Shown: positions 1 to 8,082, numbered from the stretch's first letter. The stretch: DNA of 39,180 bases from Acetobacteraceae bacterium (GCA_027488195.1 JAIYCD010000154.1:1-39180), one strand, 5' to 3'. The notes: a model not told the origin generated them from the sequence alone. Made by a program: numbers and translations.

Positions 1-50
1 CGATGCGCATCGAGATCGAAGTCACCGCTCGCCGCCAGAAGAAGGCCTGA
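1..50 (+). CDS. C-terminal end of an upstream gene (partial)
   Basis: An open frame runs into the window from the left and stops at TGA 48-50. Only about the last 15 residues are visible and they end in a basic tail, RRQKKA. This is too little to assign a family. The next gene starts 4 bases after the stop and its AGAAGG ribosome-binding site lies inside this frame, so the two are probably cotranscribed. Confidence 0.5.
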   Translation, partial: MRIEIEVTARRQKKA

Positions 51-53
51 ACC

Positions 54-452
54 ATGCGCTTTTCCGTGGACCGCCTGGATCACCTCGTCATCACGGTGAA
101 GGACGTGGAGATCAGCGCCGCCTGGTATCAGCGCGTGCTGGGGATGGAGCGCGCGGAATTCGGCCCGCATCGCCGCACCTCGCTGCGTTTCGGCGGGCAG
201 AAGATCAACCTGCGCCCGGTCGAGATGACGCAGGCCGAATGGTGGTCGGGCCCGGCCACGGCGCCGGGCGGGCAGGATCTGTGTTTCATCGTGACCGTCA
301 GCGCGCCGCAGGTGGTGGAGCATCTGCATCGCTGCGGCGTGGTGGTCGAGGCCGGCCCCGTGCCGAAGGATGGCGCGCTCGGCCCCATCAACTCCGTCTA
401 TTGCCGCGACCCCGACCAGAACCTGATCGAGATCAGCACCTACAGCGATTAG
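54..452 (+). CDS. VOC family (glyoxalase/dioxygenase fold) protein
   Basis: A 132-residue single-domain protein of the vicinal oxygen chelate fold. The N-terminus has the family pattern LDHLVITVKD followed by AAWYQRVLGM. The second half ends in VYCRDPDQNLIEIS, where the last Glu is the usual C-terminal metal ligand; His10 in LDHL is the usual first ligand. One such module of about 130 residues normally dimerises to build the metal site. The reaction cannot be read from sequence, since the family covers glyoxalases, ring-cleavage dioxygenases, epimerases and resistance proteins. ATG 54 is preceded by AGAAGG. It lies directly behind the gene cut by the window edge and 59 bases before fumC, separated by a double hairpin. 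Confidence 0.85.
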   Translation: MRFSVDRLDHLVITVKDVEISAAWYQRVLGMERAEFGPHRRTSLRFGGQKINLRPVEMTQAEWWSGPATAPGGQDLCFIVTVSAPQVVEHLHRCGVVVEAGPVPKDGALGPINSVYCRDPDQNLIEISTYSD

Positions 453-461
453 TGTCAGGGT

Positions 462-500
462 CCAGGGAACGAGTTCCCTGGCGGGGAGTTAGAGCCCCGC
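462..500. repeat. Double-hairpin intergenic element, copy 1
   Basis: Two adjacent inverted repeats fill the gap between the VOC gene and fumC. The first is CCAGGGAAC/GTTCCCTGG with a 2-base loop (462-481). The second has arms GCGGGG/CCCCGC (481-500). The same layout, a perfect 9-bp hairpin, then CGGGGAGT or CGGGGGAGT, then a G-run/C-run hairpin ending in AGCCCC, recurs at 20879-20929. The two therefore look like members of a dispersed REP-like family. Here it sits between cotranscribed genes, so it could affect transcript processing; no U-run follows it. Confidence 0.6.
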
Positions 501-511
501 AAGGAGACCAC

Positions 512-1897
512 ATGACCCGCACCGAAACCGACAGCCTCGGCACCATCGAGATCCCCGAGGACCGCCTCTGGGGCCCGCAGACCGAGCGCGCGCGCGCCCT
601 TTTCGCCATCGGCACCGAGCGTTTCCCGCCGCTGTTGATCCGCGCCATGGGCCAGCAGAAATGGGCGGCGGCCGAGGCCAATGCGCGCCTCGGCGAATTG
701 GCCCTGCACCTGGCCGACCCGATCCGCCAGGCGGCGAACGAGATCATCCAGGGCAACCGGGACGAGGATTTCCCGCTGACCATCTGGCAGACCGGCTCTG
801 GCACGCAGACCAACATGAACGCGAATGAGGTGATCGCGAACCGGGCCAACCAGCTGCTCGGCCAGCCGCTCGGCGCGCGGGAGCCGGTGCACCCGAACGA
901 TCATGTGAATCGCGGCCAGTCCTCGAATGACAGCTTCCCGACGGTGATGCACCTGGCCGCAGCGCAGGCGGTGCAGTTCCGGCTGCGGCCCGCCCTGGAG
1001 GCACTGGCGGGCGCGCTCAACGCACGCGCGGAGGAGTGGGCCGGCGTCATCAAGATCGGCCGCACGCACATGATGGATGCGGTGCCGGTCACGCTGGGCG
1101 GCGAATTCGCCACCTATGCCCGGCAGGTGATGAACGGCGTGGCGCGGCTGGAAGGCTGCATGCCGCGCCTGTTGCAACTGCCCCAGGGCGGCACCGCGGC
1201 TGGCACCGGCCTCAATCGCCACCCGGATTTCGACACGGTGTTCTGCGAGGTGGTGGGCACGCGCATCGGCCTGCCCTTCACCCCCAACCCCGACAAATCC
1301 GAGGGGATGGCGGCGCATGACGCGCTGCTGGAACTGCACGGCGCGATGAACACCATTGCCGCCTCCCTCATGAAGATCACGAATGACGTGCGCCTGCTGG
1401 GCAGCGGGCCGCGCGCGGGCCTGGCCGAGCTGATCCTGCCGGAGGACGGCCTCTCCAGCAGCATCATGCCGGGCAAGACCAACCCGACGCAGAGCGAAGC
1501 CTTGGCGATGGTCTGCGCGCAGGTCATGGGCAACCAGGTGACGGTGACGATCGGCGCGAGCCAGGGGCATCTGGAGCTGAACACCTACAAGCCCGTCATC
1601 ATCCAGGCCGTGCTGCAATCGGCGCTGCTGCTCGCCGATGCGTCCGAGAGTTTTTCCCGCAACATGGTGGCCAAGCTTGCCCCCAACCTGCCGCGCATCG
1701 CCGAGAACCTCGCGAAGTCGCTGATGCTGGCCACCGCGCTGAACCCGCATCTCGGCTATGACCGTGCCGTCGCGATCGCGAAGCTCGCGCTGCACGAGGA
1801 CCTCACGCTGCGCGAGGCCGCGTTGCGCCAGGGTGTCGCCGCGGAGGATTTCGACGTCTGGGTGCGGCCCGAGGTGATGCTGGGCCCCCAGGCGTGA
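512..1897 (+). CDS. fumC: Class II fumarate hydratase
   Basis: A 461-residue protein, the usual length of iron-independent class II fumarases. They hydrate fumarate to L-malate as homotetramers in the TCA cycle. Diagnostic blocks occur in order: TGSGTQTNMNANEV, HPNDHVNRGQSSND, KIGRTHMMDAVPVTLGGEF, GGTAAGTGLN, and the superfamily signature SSSIMPGKTNP carrying the mobile catalytic loop. ATG 512 follows AAGGAGA at a good distance; longer in-frame extensions upstream do not resemble the family. It overlaps the next gene by 4 bases. A second, unrelated class I fumarase-type enzyme is encoded at 6557-8072, so this one is probably the housekeeping oxygen-stable enzyme. Confidence 0.97.
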   Translation: MTRTETDSLGTIEIPEDRLWGPQTERARALFAIGTERFPPLLIRAMGQQKWAAAEANARLGELALHLADPIRQAANEIIQGNRDEDFPLTIWQTGSGTQTNMNANEVIANRANQLLGQPLGAREPVHPNDHVNRGQSSNDSFPTVMHLAAAQAVQFRLRPALEALAGALNARAEEWAGVIKIGRTHMMDAVPVTLGGEFATYARQVMNGVARLEGCMPRLLQLPQGGTAAGTGLNRHPDFDTVFCEVVGTRIGLPFTPNPDKSEGMAAHDALLELHGAMNTIAASLMKITNDVRLLGSGPRAGLAELILPEDGLSSSIMPGKTNPTQSEALAMVCAQVMGNQVTVTIGASQGHLELNTYKPVIIQAVLQSALLLADASESFSRNMVAKLAPNLPRIAENLAKSLMLATALNPHLGYDRAVAIAKLALHEDLTLREAALRQGVAAEDFDVWVRPEVMLGPQA

Positions 1898-2115
1898 CAC
1901 GGGGGCATCTGGTCAAACGCAGCCTGCGCCTCGCCGGCCACGCCACCTCCATCGCGCTGGAGCCGGAATTCTGGGCGGTGCTGGAGGCGGAGGCCGCCCG
2001 GCGCGGCATGACGCTCGCGGCCCTCGTGGCCGAGCAGGATGCAACGCGGATCGAGGCGGACCAGCCCTTGGCCAGCCGCCTGCGCGTCTTCGCGCTGGGC
2101 CTCAGCCGAGGCTGA
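1894..2115 (+). CDS. Ribbon-helix-helix domain protein
   Basis: A 73-residue protein starting at GTG 1894, with GTGA overlap onto the fumC stop. The pattern HLVKRSLRLAGHATSIALEP, then EFWAVLEAEAARRGMTLAALVAE, matches the short alphaproteobacterial ribbon-helix-helix family: a beta strand followed by two helices. Such proteins may bind DNA as dimers, but most members have no known target. It is translationally coupled to fumC. Its last 14 bases overlap the 3' end of chrA on the other strand, so the two transcripts converge. Confidence 0.8.
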   Translation: MTRGHLVKRSLRLAGHATSIALEPEFWAVLEAEAARRGMTLAALVAEQDATRIEADQPLASRLRVFALGLSRG

Positions 2116-3400
2116 GAACCCGCAGCACCAGCCCGGCCCCCGCCGTCACGCCCAGCACCGTGACCACGCCGAGCTTGAGGCGAAACAGGCAGACCGCCGC
2201 GAGCACGGAGAGCAACAGCGCCGCGGGCTGCAGGCTCCATGGGTCGGGCAGGATGCCCTCCATCCGCGTGAAGAGGACCCGCAGCGCGAACCAGAGGGCG
2301 AGATTGGCAATCACGCCGACCACCGCGGCGGTCACGGCCGCCAGCGCGCCCTTGAGGCGCGGCACGTCGTGCAGCCGCTCGATGTAAGGGGCGCCGAGGA
2401 AGATCCAGGCAAAGCAGGGGAGGAAGGTGACCCAAAGGGTCAGCCCGGCGCCTGCCACCGCGCCGAGCGCTCCGGAATCCCGCCAGCCCGCCAGGAAGCC
2501 TACGAATTGCAGCACGAGGATGAGCGGCCCCGGCGTCGTCTCCGCGAGGCCGAGGCCGGCCAGCATCTCGGGCGCCGACAGCCAGCGGTAATGCTCCACC
2601 GCCTCCTGCGCCACATAGGCCAGCACGGCATAGGCGCCGCCGAAGGTGACCACGGCCATCTTGGAGAAGAACCAGCCGATATCGGCGAAGACGCCGCCCA
2701 TCGGCATGAGAAGAGCCACGGGCCAGACCCAGAGCACGAGGGCCACCAGCCCCGCCCGGCGCGCCAACGGCGCCATGGCGGCGATGCGGCCGGGATCGGC
2801 CGCCAGCGCCGCATCGAGCGCGGCGGGCGCACCCTCACGCGGCTTGCCGTGGCCGCCGGCCGCGAAGGCCTGCGGCAGGGCATAGCCCATGGCGGCCGCG
2901 GCCAGCACGACGACGGGAAAGGGCAGAGCGAAGATGAAGAGTGCCAGGAAGGCCGTGACCGCCAACGCCCAGGGCAGGGCGCCCTTCAAGGCGCGCTTCG
3001 CGACCTTGATCAGCGCTTCCACCACCAGGATCAGCACCGCGCATTTCAGCCCGAAGAACAGCCCGGCGATCAGCGGCACATCCCCCAGGATCGCGTAGAC
3101 GAAGGAGAGCGCCAGCATCACCGCGGCACCCGGCAGCACGAACAGCAAGCCGGCGGCGATGCCGCCCTTCACCCCATGCATCAGCCAGCCGAGATAGGTG
3201 GCGAGCTGCATGGCCTCGGGCCCCGGCAGCAGCATGCAGAAGTTCAGCGCATGCAGGAAACGGCGGTCGCTCACCCAATGGCGCTGGTCCACCACCTCGC
3301 GCTGCATCATCGCGATCTGGGCCGCCGGCCCTCCGAAGGAGAGGCAGCCGATGCGCGCCCAGACGCGCAAGGCTTCGGAGAAGCTCGGCAATGCGCTCAT
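2102..3400 (-). CDS. chrA: Chromate efflux transporter ChrA (two-domain)
   Basis: A 432-residue membrane protein of the CHR family, which exports chromate from the cytoplasm in proton-coupled fashion. It has the long form with two homologous CHR halves. The N-terminal half carries SFGGPAAQIAMMQ and NFCMLLPGPEAMQLATYLGW. The second half carries TFGGAYAVLAYVAQEAVE and GLAETTPGPLILVLQFVGF. About ten hydrophobic segments are visible. I chose ATG 3400 (MSALPSFSEA) because family similarity begins there; in-frame sequence upstream is proline-rich and unlike the family. It is divergent from an OxyR-type regulator across 131 bases and converges on the ribbon-helix-helix gene. Confidence 0.92.
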   Translation of the reverse strand: MSALPSFSEALRVWARIGCLSFGGPAAQIAMMQREVVDQRHWVSDRRFLHALNFCMLLPGPEAMQLATYLGWLMHGVKGGIAAGLLFVLPGAAVMLALSFVYAILGDVPLIAGLFFGLKCAVLILVVEALIKVAKRALKGALPWALAVTAFLALFIFALPFPVVVLAAAAMGYALPQAFAAGGHGKPREGAPAALDAALAADPGRIAAMAPLARRAGLVALVLWVWPVALLMPMGGVFADIGWFFSKMAVVTFGGAYAVLAYVAQEAVEHYRWLSAPEMLAGLGLAETTPGPLILVLQFVGFLAGWRDSGALGAVAGAGLTLWVTFLPCFAWIFLGAPYIERLHDVPRLKGALAAVTAAVVGVIANLALWFALRVLFTRMEGILPDPWSLQPAALLLSVLAAVCLFRLKLGVVTVLGVTAGAGLVLRVLSLG

Positions 3401-3531
3401 ATGGGCCGTCCTGTCGGCGGGTGGCGGAACCCCAGGCGTCCTCCAGGGCGCGGCCGGCGTCAAGCCGCCCCTTGCCGCCCAGCCCGCGCTGGCGAATGCT
3501 GGCGCCCCAGCACTGCCCCTGGGGGAATCGC
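3401..3531. promoter_or_regulatory. Divergent promoter region between chrA and oxyR
   Basis: The 131 bases between the two start codons must hold both promoters. No convincing -35/-10 pair can be picked by eye in this GC-rich stretch. LysR-type regulators commonly bind such a shared region and control both themselves and the divergent gene. The region contains a direct repeat GCTGGCG and flanking CCCCAG/CTGGGG blocks, neither of which is a defined OxyR site. Confidence 0.3.
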
Positions 3532-4485
3532 ATGAACCTCGCCGGATTGAGCCTGCGCGATCTCGAATACATCACTGCGGTGGCGGAGCACCTGCATTTC
3601 GGCCGCGCGGCGCAGGCCTGCGGCGTGAGCCAGCCCACCCTCTCGGGACAGCTGCGCAAGCTCGAGGAATTCCTGGGCGTGGAGATCTTCGAGCGCAGCC
3701 CGCGCGGCGTCCTGGTGACGCGGCGCGGCGAGGATGTGGTGGCGCAGGCGCGCCGCATCATCAGCGAGGCGCGGCGCCTGTTCGAAATCGTGCGCATCGG
3801 GGCCGAGCCGCTGACCGGCACGCTGCGCCTCGGTGTCATCTCAACGCTTGGGCCCTATCTCGTCCCCTTCCTGCTCAAGCCCCTGCGCGCCCGCTATCCC
3901 GAGCTGAAGCTGCTGCTGACCGAGGGGCATACCCGCGCCCTGGCGCGCCAGCTGGAGGAGGGAGAGCTGGATGCGCTGCTCGCCACCAGCCCGATCGGCG
4001 ATTCCGAGCTGGTGGAACTGCCGCTCTTTCGCGAGGAGCTGGCGCTGGCCGTCCCGCGTGACCATCCGCTGGCCCAGGTGGAGGCCGTGAAGCCTGAGGA
4101 TATTCCCGTGGCCGAACTGATCCTGCTGGCCGAAGGGCATTGCCTGCGCGACCACGCCATCCAGCTCTGCCCCGCGCGCCTTCGCGAGGGCTCGCCGGAG
4201 TTGCAGGCGGCGAGCCTCGAGACGCTGCGGCAGATGATCGCGGCCGGCACCGGCGTCTCCTTCATGCCGCAGCTCGCCATCCAGGTGGGCGCGCTGCTGG
4301 ATGACCTGGTGGCCTATCGGCGCATCGTGGGCGGGCAGCACATGCGGGACGTGGCACTCTTCCATCGCCCGAGCTTCGGCCGCATCCGCGACATCCGGCT
4401 GCTGCGCCAGAGCATCGGCGAGATCCTGGCCGAGCAGAGTGCGGTGAAGGTGCACAAACCCGGGAAGGCCCGCGAGACGGCCTGA
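3532..4485 (+). CDS. oxyR: OxyR-type LysR regulator (peroxide sensor)
   Basis: A 317-residue LysR-family activator. Residues 7-65 form the winged helix-turn-helix (LRDLEYITAVAEHLHFGRAA, SQPTLSGQLRKLE) and about 95-300 the substrate-binding-like regulatory domain. The decisive motif is GHCLRDHAIQLC with Cys204 and Cys213. Their spacing of nine matches Cys199/Cys208 of E. coli OxyR, which form the peroxide-induced disulfide. GVSFMPQLA near residue 243 is also typical of OxyR. ATG 3532 follows GGGGGA. No catalase or peroxiredoxin gene is nearby; the divergent neighbour is chrA. Chromate reduction generates reactive oxygen, so control of chrA is plausible, though this is inference. Confidence 0.88.
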   Translation: MNLAGLSLRDLEYITAVAEHLHFGRAAQACGVSQPTLSGQLRKLEEFLGVEIFERSPRGVLVTRRGEDVVAQARRIISEARRLFEIVRIGAEPLTGTLRLGVISTLGPYLVPFLLKPLRARYPELKLLLTEGHTRALARQLEEGELDALLATSPIGDSELVELPLFREELALAVPRDHPLAQVEAVKPEDIPVAELILLAEGHCLRDHAIQLCPARLREGSPELQAASLETLRQMIAAGTGVSFMPQLAIQVGALLDDLVAYRRIVGGQHMRDVALFHRPSFGRIRDIRLLRQSIGEILAEQSAVKVHKPGKARETA

Positions 4486-4490
4486 ACGCC

Positions 4491-4790
4491 TCAGGCGGCG
4501 GCCAGCTTCGGGGCGAGCTGCTGGATCAGCGCCGTGGTGCAATCCGCCTGCTGCATGCAGGCCACCTCGGCGCGTTCGAGCAATTCGGGCAGTCGGGACG
4601 GATCCTGTTGGCCAGCGAGACAGGCCGAGGCTGCGCGCAGCGCGACCGTCGTCTCGCGCACCGCGCCAGCGAGGCGCAAGACCAGGTCCGCCAGCTCACT
4701 CGCCTCGTGGCGGGGCAGCGCGGGCCGGCTGGCCAGGAGGCTGTCAAACAGCAGCGCGTCGGGCGAGGGGGGCTGGGGGCGCGTATCCAT
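4491..4790 (-). CDS. Hypothetical 99-residue helical protein
   Basis: I do not recognise the family. The protein is alanine/leucine-rich and predicted almost wholly helical after a proline-rich N-terminus (MDTRPQPPSPD). It has three cysteines (ACL, ACMQQ, DCTT), and no signal peptide or membrane segment. ATG 4790 is preceded by AGGA. It lies 42 bases downstream of the flavoprotein gene on the same strand. The gap has the AT-rich stretch TTAACGAATTC, so it could be the operon's last gene or have its own promoter. The downstream neighbour oxyR converges on it with a 5-base gap. Confidence 0.6.
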   Translation of the reverse strand: MDTRPQPPSPDALLFDSLLASRPALPRHEASELADLVLRLAGAVRETTVALRAASACLAGQQDPSRLPELLERAEVACMQQADCTTALIQQLAPKLAAA

Positions 4791-4832
4791 GGAGCGATCC
4801 TGCCTCGCTCAGATTTGAGAATTCGTTAACGC

Positions 4833-6557
4833 TCACTCCGCCGCGGTCGCCAGCAGGCTCTGGCCGGGCTTGAGGCGCGTGAAGCGTACCTCGCGCCAGC
4901 CGAGCTTCACCCGCCCTTCCTCGAGTGTGACGACGGTGTGGCGAAGGCCCTTCGTATCCTCGTCCGTCTGGGGGAAATCCTCGCGCCAATGGGCGCCGCG
5001 GCTTTCGCAGCGCGCCTCGCTCGCCGCCACGATGGCGCGGCTCGTCAGGATCAGGCTTTCCAGGTTCAGCCAGTCCGCCCAGGACATGTTGAAGCCGCGC
5101 GCGCCATCCTTCACGCCGGAGGCGCGCAGCTCCGCCTCGATCGCATCCAGCCCCGAGGCGGCTTCGGCCAGGCCCTTCGCGTCGCGCAGGATGCCGGCCT
5201 TGTCCCACATGAGGTCCGCCAGCGCATCGCGCAGCGGGTTGAGGGGGCGCGCGGGCCTCCCGAAGGGGGCGAGTGCCGCGTCCTGCGCCAGCTGCAGCGC
5301 GAATTCATCGGGCGCTTCCAGCGCGCCCTCGCGCGGGACCCATGCGGCCATGGCATCGCCCGCGATGCCGCCGAAGACGGTGGAATTGGCCACGCCGTTG
5401 CCGCCGAGCCGGTTCGCGCCATGCACGCCGCCCGTATCCTCGCCGGCGGCGAAGAGGCCGGGCAGTTCGGTGCTGCCATCCGCGCGGAAGACCACGCCGC
5501 CCATCATGTAATGCGCCGTCGGCACCACGGGCACGCGGCCACCCGCGAGGTCGAAGCCCATATCGGCGCAGCGCTCGACCATGCCCTTGAACTGCTTGGC
5601 GACGTTCGCGGGGCCCAGATGCCCCATCTCGATCCAGAGCCCGCCCTCGGCATTCACGCGGCCGGCCTGGATCTCACGCTCCATCGAACGTGACACGATG
5701 TCGCGCGTGGCGCGCTCGCCCCTCGGGTCGTAATTGTGCATGAAGCGCTGGCCGTCGCCGTTCAGCAGGTAGCCACCGGCGCCGCGCAGCCCTTCCTCGA
5801 TGATGGTGCCGGTCATGCGCGTGCCGGGGCCGGCGAGCACGCCGGTGGGATGGAACTGCACCATCTCCATGTCGCGCAGCGCGAGGCCCGCCCGCAGCGC
5901 CATCGCCATGCCGTCGCAGGATTTGTCGCCCGAGGGGGTGTGGTACTTGTACATGGTGGGCCCGCCGCCCGTGCCCAGCAGCACGGCCTTGGCCTGCGCG
6001 AAGACGAAGCGGCCCGTGCGGATGTCGAGCAGCAGGACGCCCGAGAGGCGCGATCCATCGCGCGAGGGGATGAGGGCCAGCGCGCGATGTTCCTCCAGCC
6101 GCTCGATCCCGCGCGCCCAGGTCTGCTCGGCGAGGCGGTTGATGATCTCGATGCCGGTCAGGTCGCCCTTGTGGACCGTGCGGTCGAAGGTCTGCCCGGC
6201 GAAGGCCTTCTGGTGGATGCTGCCATCCGCGTTGCGGTCGAAGAAGCAGCCCCAGCGGTTCTCCAGCTCACGGATGCGGCGCTGGGCGACGGTGACGAGC
6301 GTCCAGGCCAGGTCCTGGTCATTCAGCCATTTCCCGCCATCGAGCGTGTCCATGAAATGCCGCTCGGCTGAGTCACCCGCGGCAAGGGCCACGTTGTAGC
6401 CGCCCTGCACCATGCGCGTGCAGCCCGACTTGCCGAGAAGGCCCTTCACCGCGACGGTGACGCGCAGATCCGGGTTCGCGGATTTCGCATGGAGTGCCGC
6501 CAGCAGCCCCGCGCCGCCGGAGCCAAGGACCAGGATATCGGTGGTGATGCGGTCCAT
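4833..6557 (-). CDS. Complex II-type flavoprotein subunit (succinate dehydrogenase/fumarate reductase family)
   Basis: A 574-residue FAD protein, close to SdhA/FrdA length. The Rossmann motif GSGGAG lies near residue 13. Substrate-site residues of the family are all present: His236 (VQFHPTG), Arg285 (TRDIVSR), His349 (PTAHYMMGG) and Arg383 (HGANRLGGN). The position equivalent to the FAD-linking histidine (E. coli SdhA His45, FrdA His44) is Cys46 in KSGCTRMVQGG, so the usual histidyl-FAD bond cannot form. I prefer ATG 6557 over GTG 6560 because GGGAG lies 7 bases upstream of it. The start overlaps the hydratase beta stop (TGATG). The iron-sulfur and anchor subunits lie upstream in the same operon but separated from it, an order unlike sdhCDAB. 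The true substrate is open. Confidence 0.88.
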   Translation of the reverse strand: MDRITTDILVLGSGGAGLLAALHAKSANPDLRVTVAVKGLLGKSGCTRMVQGGYNVALAAGDSAERHFMDTLDGGKWLNDQDLAWTLVTVAQRRIRELENRWGCFFDRNADGSIHQKAFAGQTFDRTVHKGDLTGIEIINRLAEQTWARGIERLEEHRALALIPSRDGSRLSGVLLLDIRTGRFVFAQAKAVLLGTGGGPTMYKYHTPSGDKSCDGMAMALRAGLALRDMEMVQFHPTGVLAGPGTRMTGTIIEEGLRGAGGYLLNGDGQRFMHNYDPRGERATRDIVSRSMEREIQAGRVNAEGGLWIEMGHLGPANVAKQFKGMVERCADMGFDLAGGRVPVVPTAHYMMGGVVFRADGSTELPGLFAAGEDTGGVHGANRLGGNGVANSTVFGGIAGDAMAAWVPREGALEAPDEFALQLAQDAALAPFGRPARPLNPLRDALADLMWDKAGILRDAKGLAEAASGLDAIEAELRASGVKDGARGFNMSWADWLNLESLILTSRAIVAASEARCESRGAHWREDFPQTDEDTKGLRHTVVTLEEGRVKLGWREVRFTRLKPGQSLLATAAE

Positions 6558-7165
6558 CACGTCACTCCCATCTTCGCGAGGACGGCGGCGCGCTTCGCTT
6601 CCACGCTGGCCTGAACATCGCGGTAAAGGCTGCCGCCATGGCTGTCCATGCCGACGATGAGCGGGCCGAAATCCTTGATGGCGAAGCGCCAGAGGCTCTC
6701 GGGATTCAAGTCATCCATGTCCACATCCTCGATGGCGGCGATCCAGGTGGTCTCCAGTGCCGCGGCACCGCCGATCACGGCGAGGTAGCAGCCGCCGAGT
6801 TCCTGGAAGGCCTTGGCCGAATCCTCGCGCAGGCCGCCCTTGCCGATGATGATGCGAACACCCTCGCGCTCCATCAGTGGGCGGGTGAAGCGCTCCATGC
6901 GGTCGGAGGTCGTGGTGCCGATGCAGACGGCCTCGTAGCCGGCCTGGTTCGTGCCGGACGGGTCCACCTTGCGGACGTTCGGCGCGGTGTGGATCACCGC
7001 GTGGCCGTTCAGGTCGAAGCGGGTGCGGCGCCCGCGGTCGAACATGTGGATCTGCGTCGCGTCACGAATGCCGAAGAGCGTGTCCTGCAAGGTCACCGTG
7101 TCGCCAGCGCGCAGCTTGCGGATATCGGCCTCGGTGCAGGGCATGTGGAGGGTATGGTGTGCCAT
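6557..7165 (-). CDS. Class I fumarase/tartrate dehydratase-type hydro-lyase, beta subunit
   Basis: A 202-residue protein matching the C-terminal domain of iron-sulfur class I fumarases and the beta subunit of two-subunit fumarase or L(+)-tartrate dehydratase. Family blocks include LRAGDTVTLQDTLFGIRDA, PSGTNQAGYEAVCIGTTTSDRME, RIIIGKGGLRED and the C-terminal KDFGPLIVGMDSHGGSLY. The subunit completes the active site formed with the alpha subunit, whose start codes only 4 bases upstream. Usual substrates are fumarate/malate, tartrate or mesaconate/citramalate; sequence alone does not separate them. A class II fumarase (fumC) elsewhere in the window makes a non-TCA substrate, or iron- and oxygen-dependent backup, worth considering. 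Confidence 0.9.
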   Translation of the reverse strand: MAHHTLHMPCTEADIRKLRAGDTVTLQDTLFGIRDATQIHMFDRGRRTRFDLNGHAVIHTAPNVRKVDPSGTNQAGYEAVCIGTTTSDRMERFTRPLMEREGVRIIIGKGGLREDSAKAFQELGGCYLAVIGGAAALETTWIAAIEDVDMDDLNPESLWRFAIKDFGPLIVGMDSHGGSLYRDVQASVEAKRAAVLAKMGVT

Positions 7166-7169
7166 GGCA

Positions 7170-8072
7170 TCAAAATCCGATCACCACGCCCTCGGGCGTG
7201 AATGTGGCACTCGCCCGGCGGGCGGAATGGCACTGCACATTCACCGCCACGGGGTTCATGGTGATGTGCGTCGCCGCAATCTCGACGTGGACGGCGAAGG
7301 CCGTGCTGTCGCCGCCAAGCCCCTGGGGGCCGATGCCGAGGCTGTTCACCGCCTCGGAGAGTTCCACTTCCAGCTTGGCGCCCTCCGCATCCGCGCAGAC
7401 GGAGCCCAGCGGCCGCGTCGCCGCCACCTTGGCGAGATGCATGCACAGGTCACTCGTGCCGCCGACACCCACGCCCAGGATGGTCGGCGGGCAGACCTTG
7501 CCGCCCGCCTTGATCGCCGCATCCACCACGAAGCGCTTCACGCCGGCCAGGCCATCGGCCGGGATCAGCATTTGCAGGAAGGAGCCATTCTCCGAGCCGC
7601 TGCCCTTCGGGATCATCTCAAGCCGCAGGGTGCGCGGCGTCTCGACGAAGTCGATGTTGATCACCGGCACATGCGCCCCGCAGGAGGAATGCGCGTTCAC
7701 CCGCGTGATGGGGTGCACCACGGAACTGCGCAGCGGATGCTCGCGCGTGGCACGCTCGGTCCCGCGCGCGATGGCCTGCTTCAGCGCCCAGCCATCCAGC
7801 TCCACATCGCGGCCTATCTGCACGTTGAAGATGGGAATGCCGGTATCCTGGCAGAGCAGGTTTTCCGTCCGCTCGGCCACCGCGATGTTCTCGATCATCG
7901 TGGCGAGGACCGAGCGCGCGAGGCCGTCCGTCTCGCTCGCATCAAGTCGAAAAAAGCCCTGCTTGATGTCGTCGGGCAGGATCTTGAGCGCCCTGATGTA
8001 CAAGAGCTTGGCGGCTTCCTCGATCGCGTCGGGGGTCACGCGCAGCTTGTCGGGGGGCGGGATGAGGGACAT
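7170..8072 (-). CDS. Class I fumarase/tartrate dehydratase-type hydro-lyase, alpha subunit
   Basis: A 300-residue catalytic subunit of the [4Fe-4S] hydro-lyase family. Likely cluster ligands are Cys74 (LLCQDTG), Cys194 (KVCPPTI) and Cys281 (VQCHSARR). Other family blocks are PKGSGSENGSFLQML and GVGVGGTSDLCMHLAK. The cluster is open at one iron, which binds substrate, so the enzyme is expected to be sensitive to oxygen and superoxide. ATG 8072 has AGGAAA upstream. The exporter gene ends 10 bases before it and the beta gene follows after 4 bases, so all are one transcript. Fumarate, tartrate or mesaconate are the known family substrates; the choice here is unresolved. Confidence 0.9.
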   Translation of the reverse strand: MSLIPPPDKLRVTPDAIEEAAKLLYIRALKILPDDIKQGFFRLDASETDGLARSVLATMIENIAVAERTENLLCQDTGIPIFNVQIGRDVELDGWALKQAIARGTERATREHPLRSSVVHPITRVNAHSSCGAHVPVINIDFVETPRTLRLEMIPKGSGSENGSFLQMLIPADGLAGVKRFVVDAAIKAGGKVCPPTILGVGVGGTSDLCMHLAKVAATRPLGSVCADAEGAKLEVELSEAVNSLGIGPQGLGGDSTAFAVHVEIAATHITMNPVAVNVQCHSARRASATFTPEGVVIGF

Positions 8073-8082
8073 GGGCGTTTCC

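Noticed and set aside
455-1900. Long open frame antisense to fumC (481 codons)
   Set aside because: Composition is Arg/Ala/Gly/His-rich with no family motifs, as expected for the antisense frame of a high-GC gene; fumC on the other strand is certain.
2039-3535. 498-codon plus-strand frame over chrA
   Set aside because: Rich in Arg, Gln, His and Gly without domain features; it is the mirror of the ChrA coding frame.
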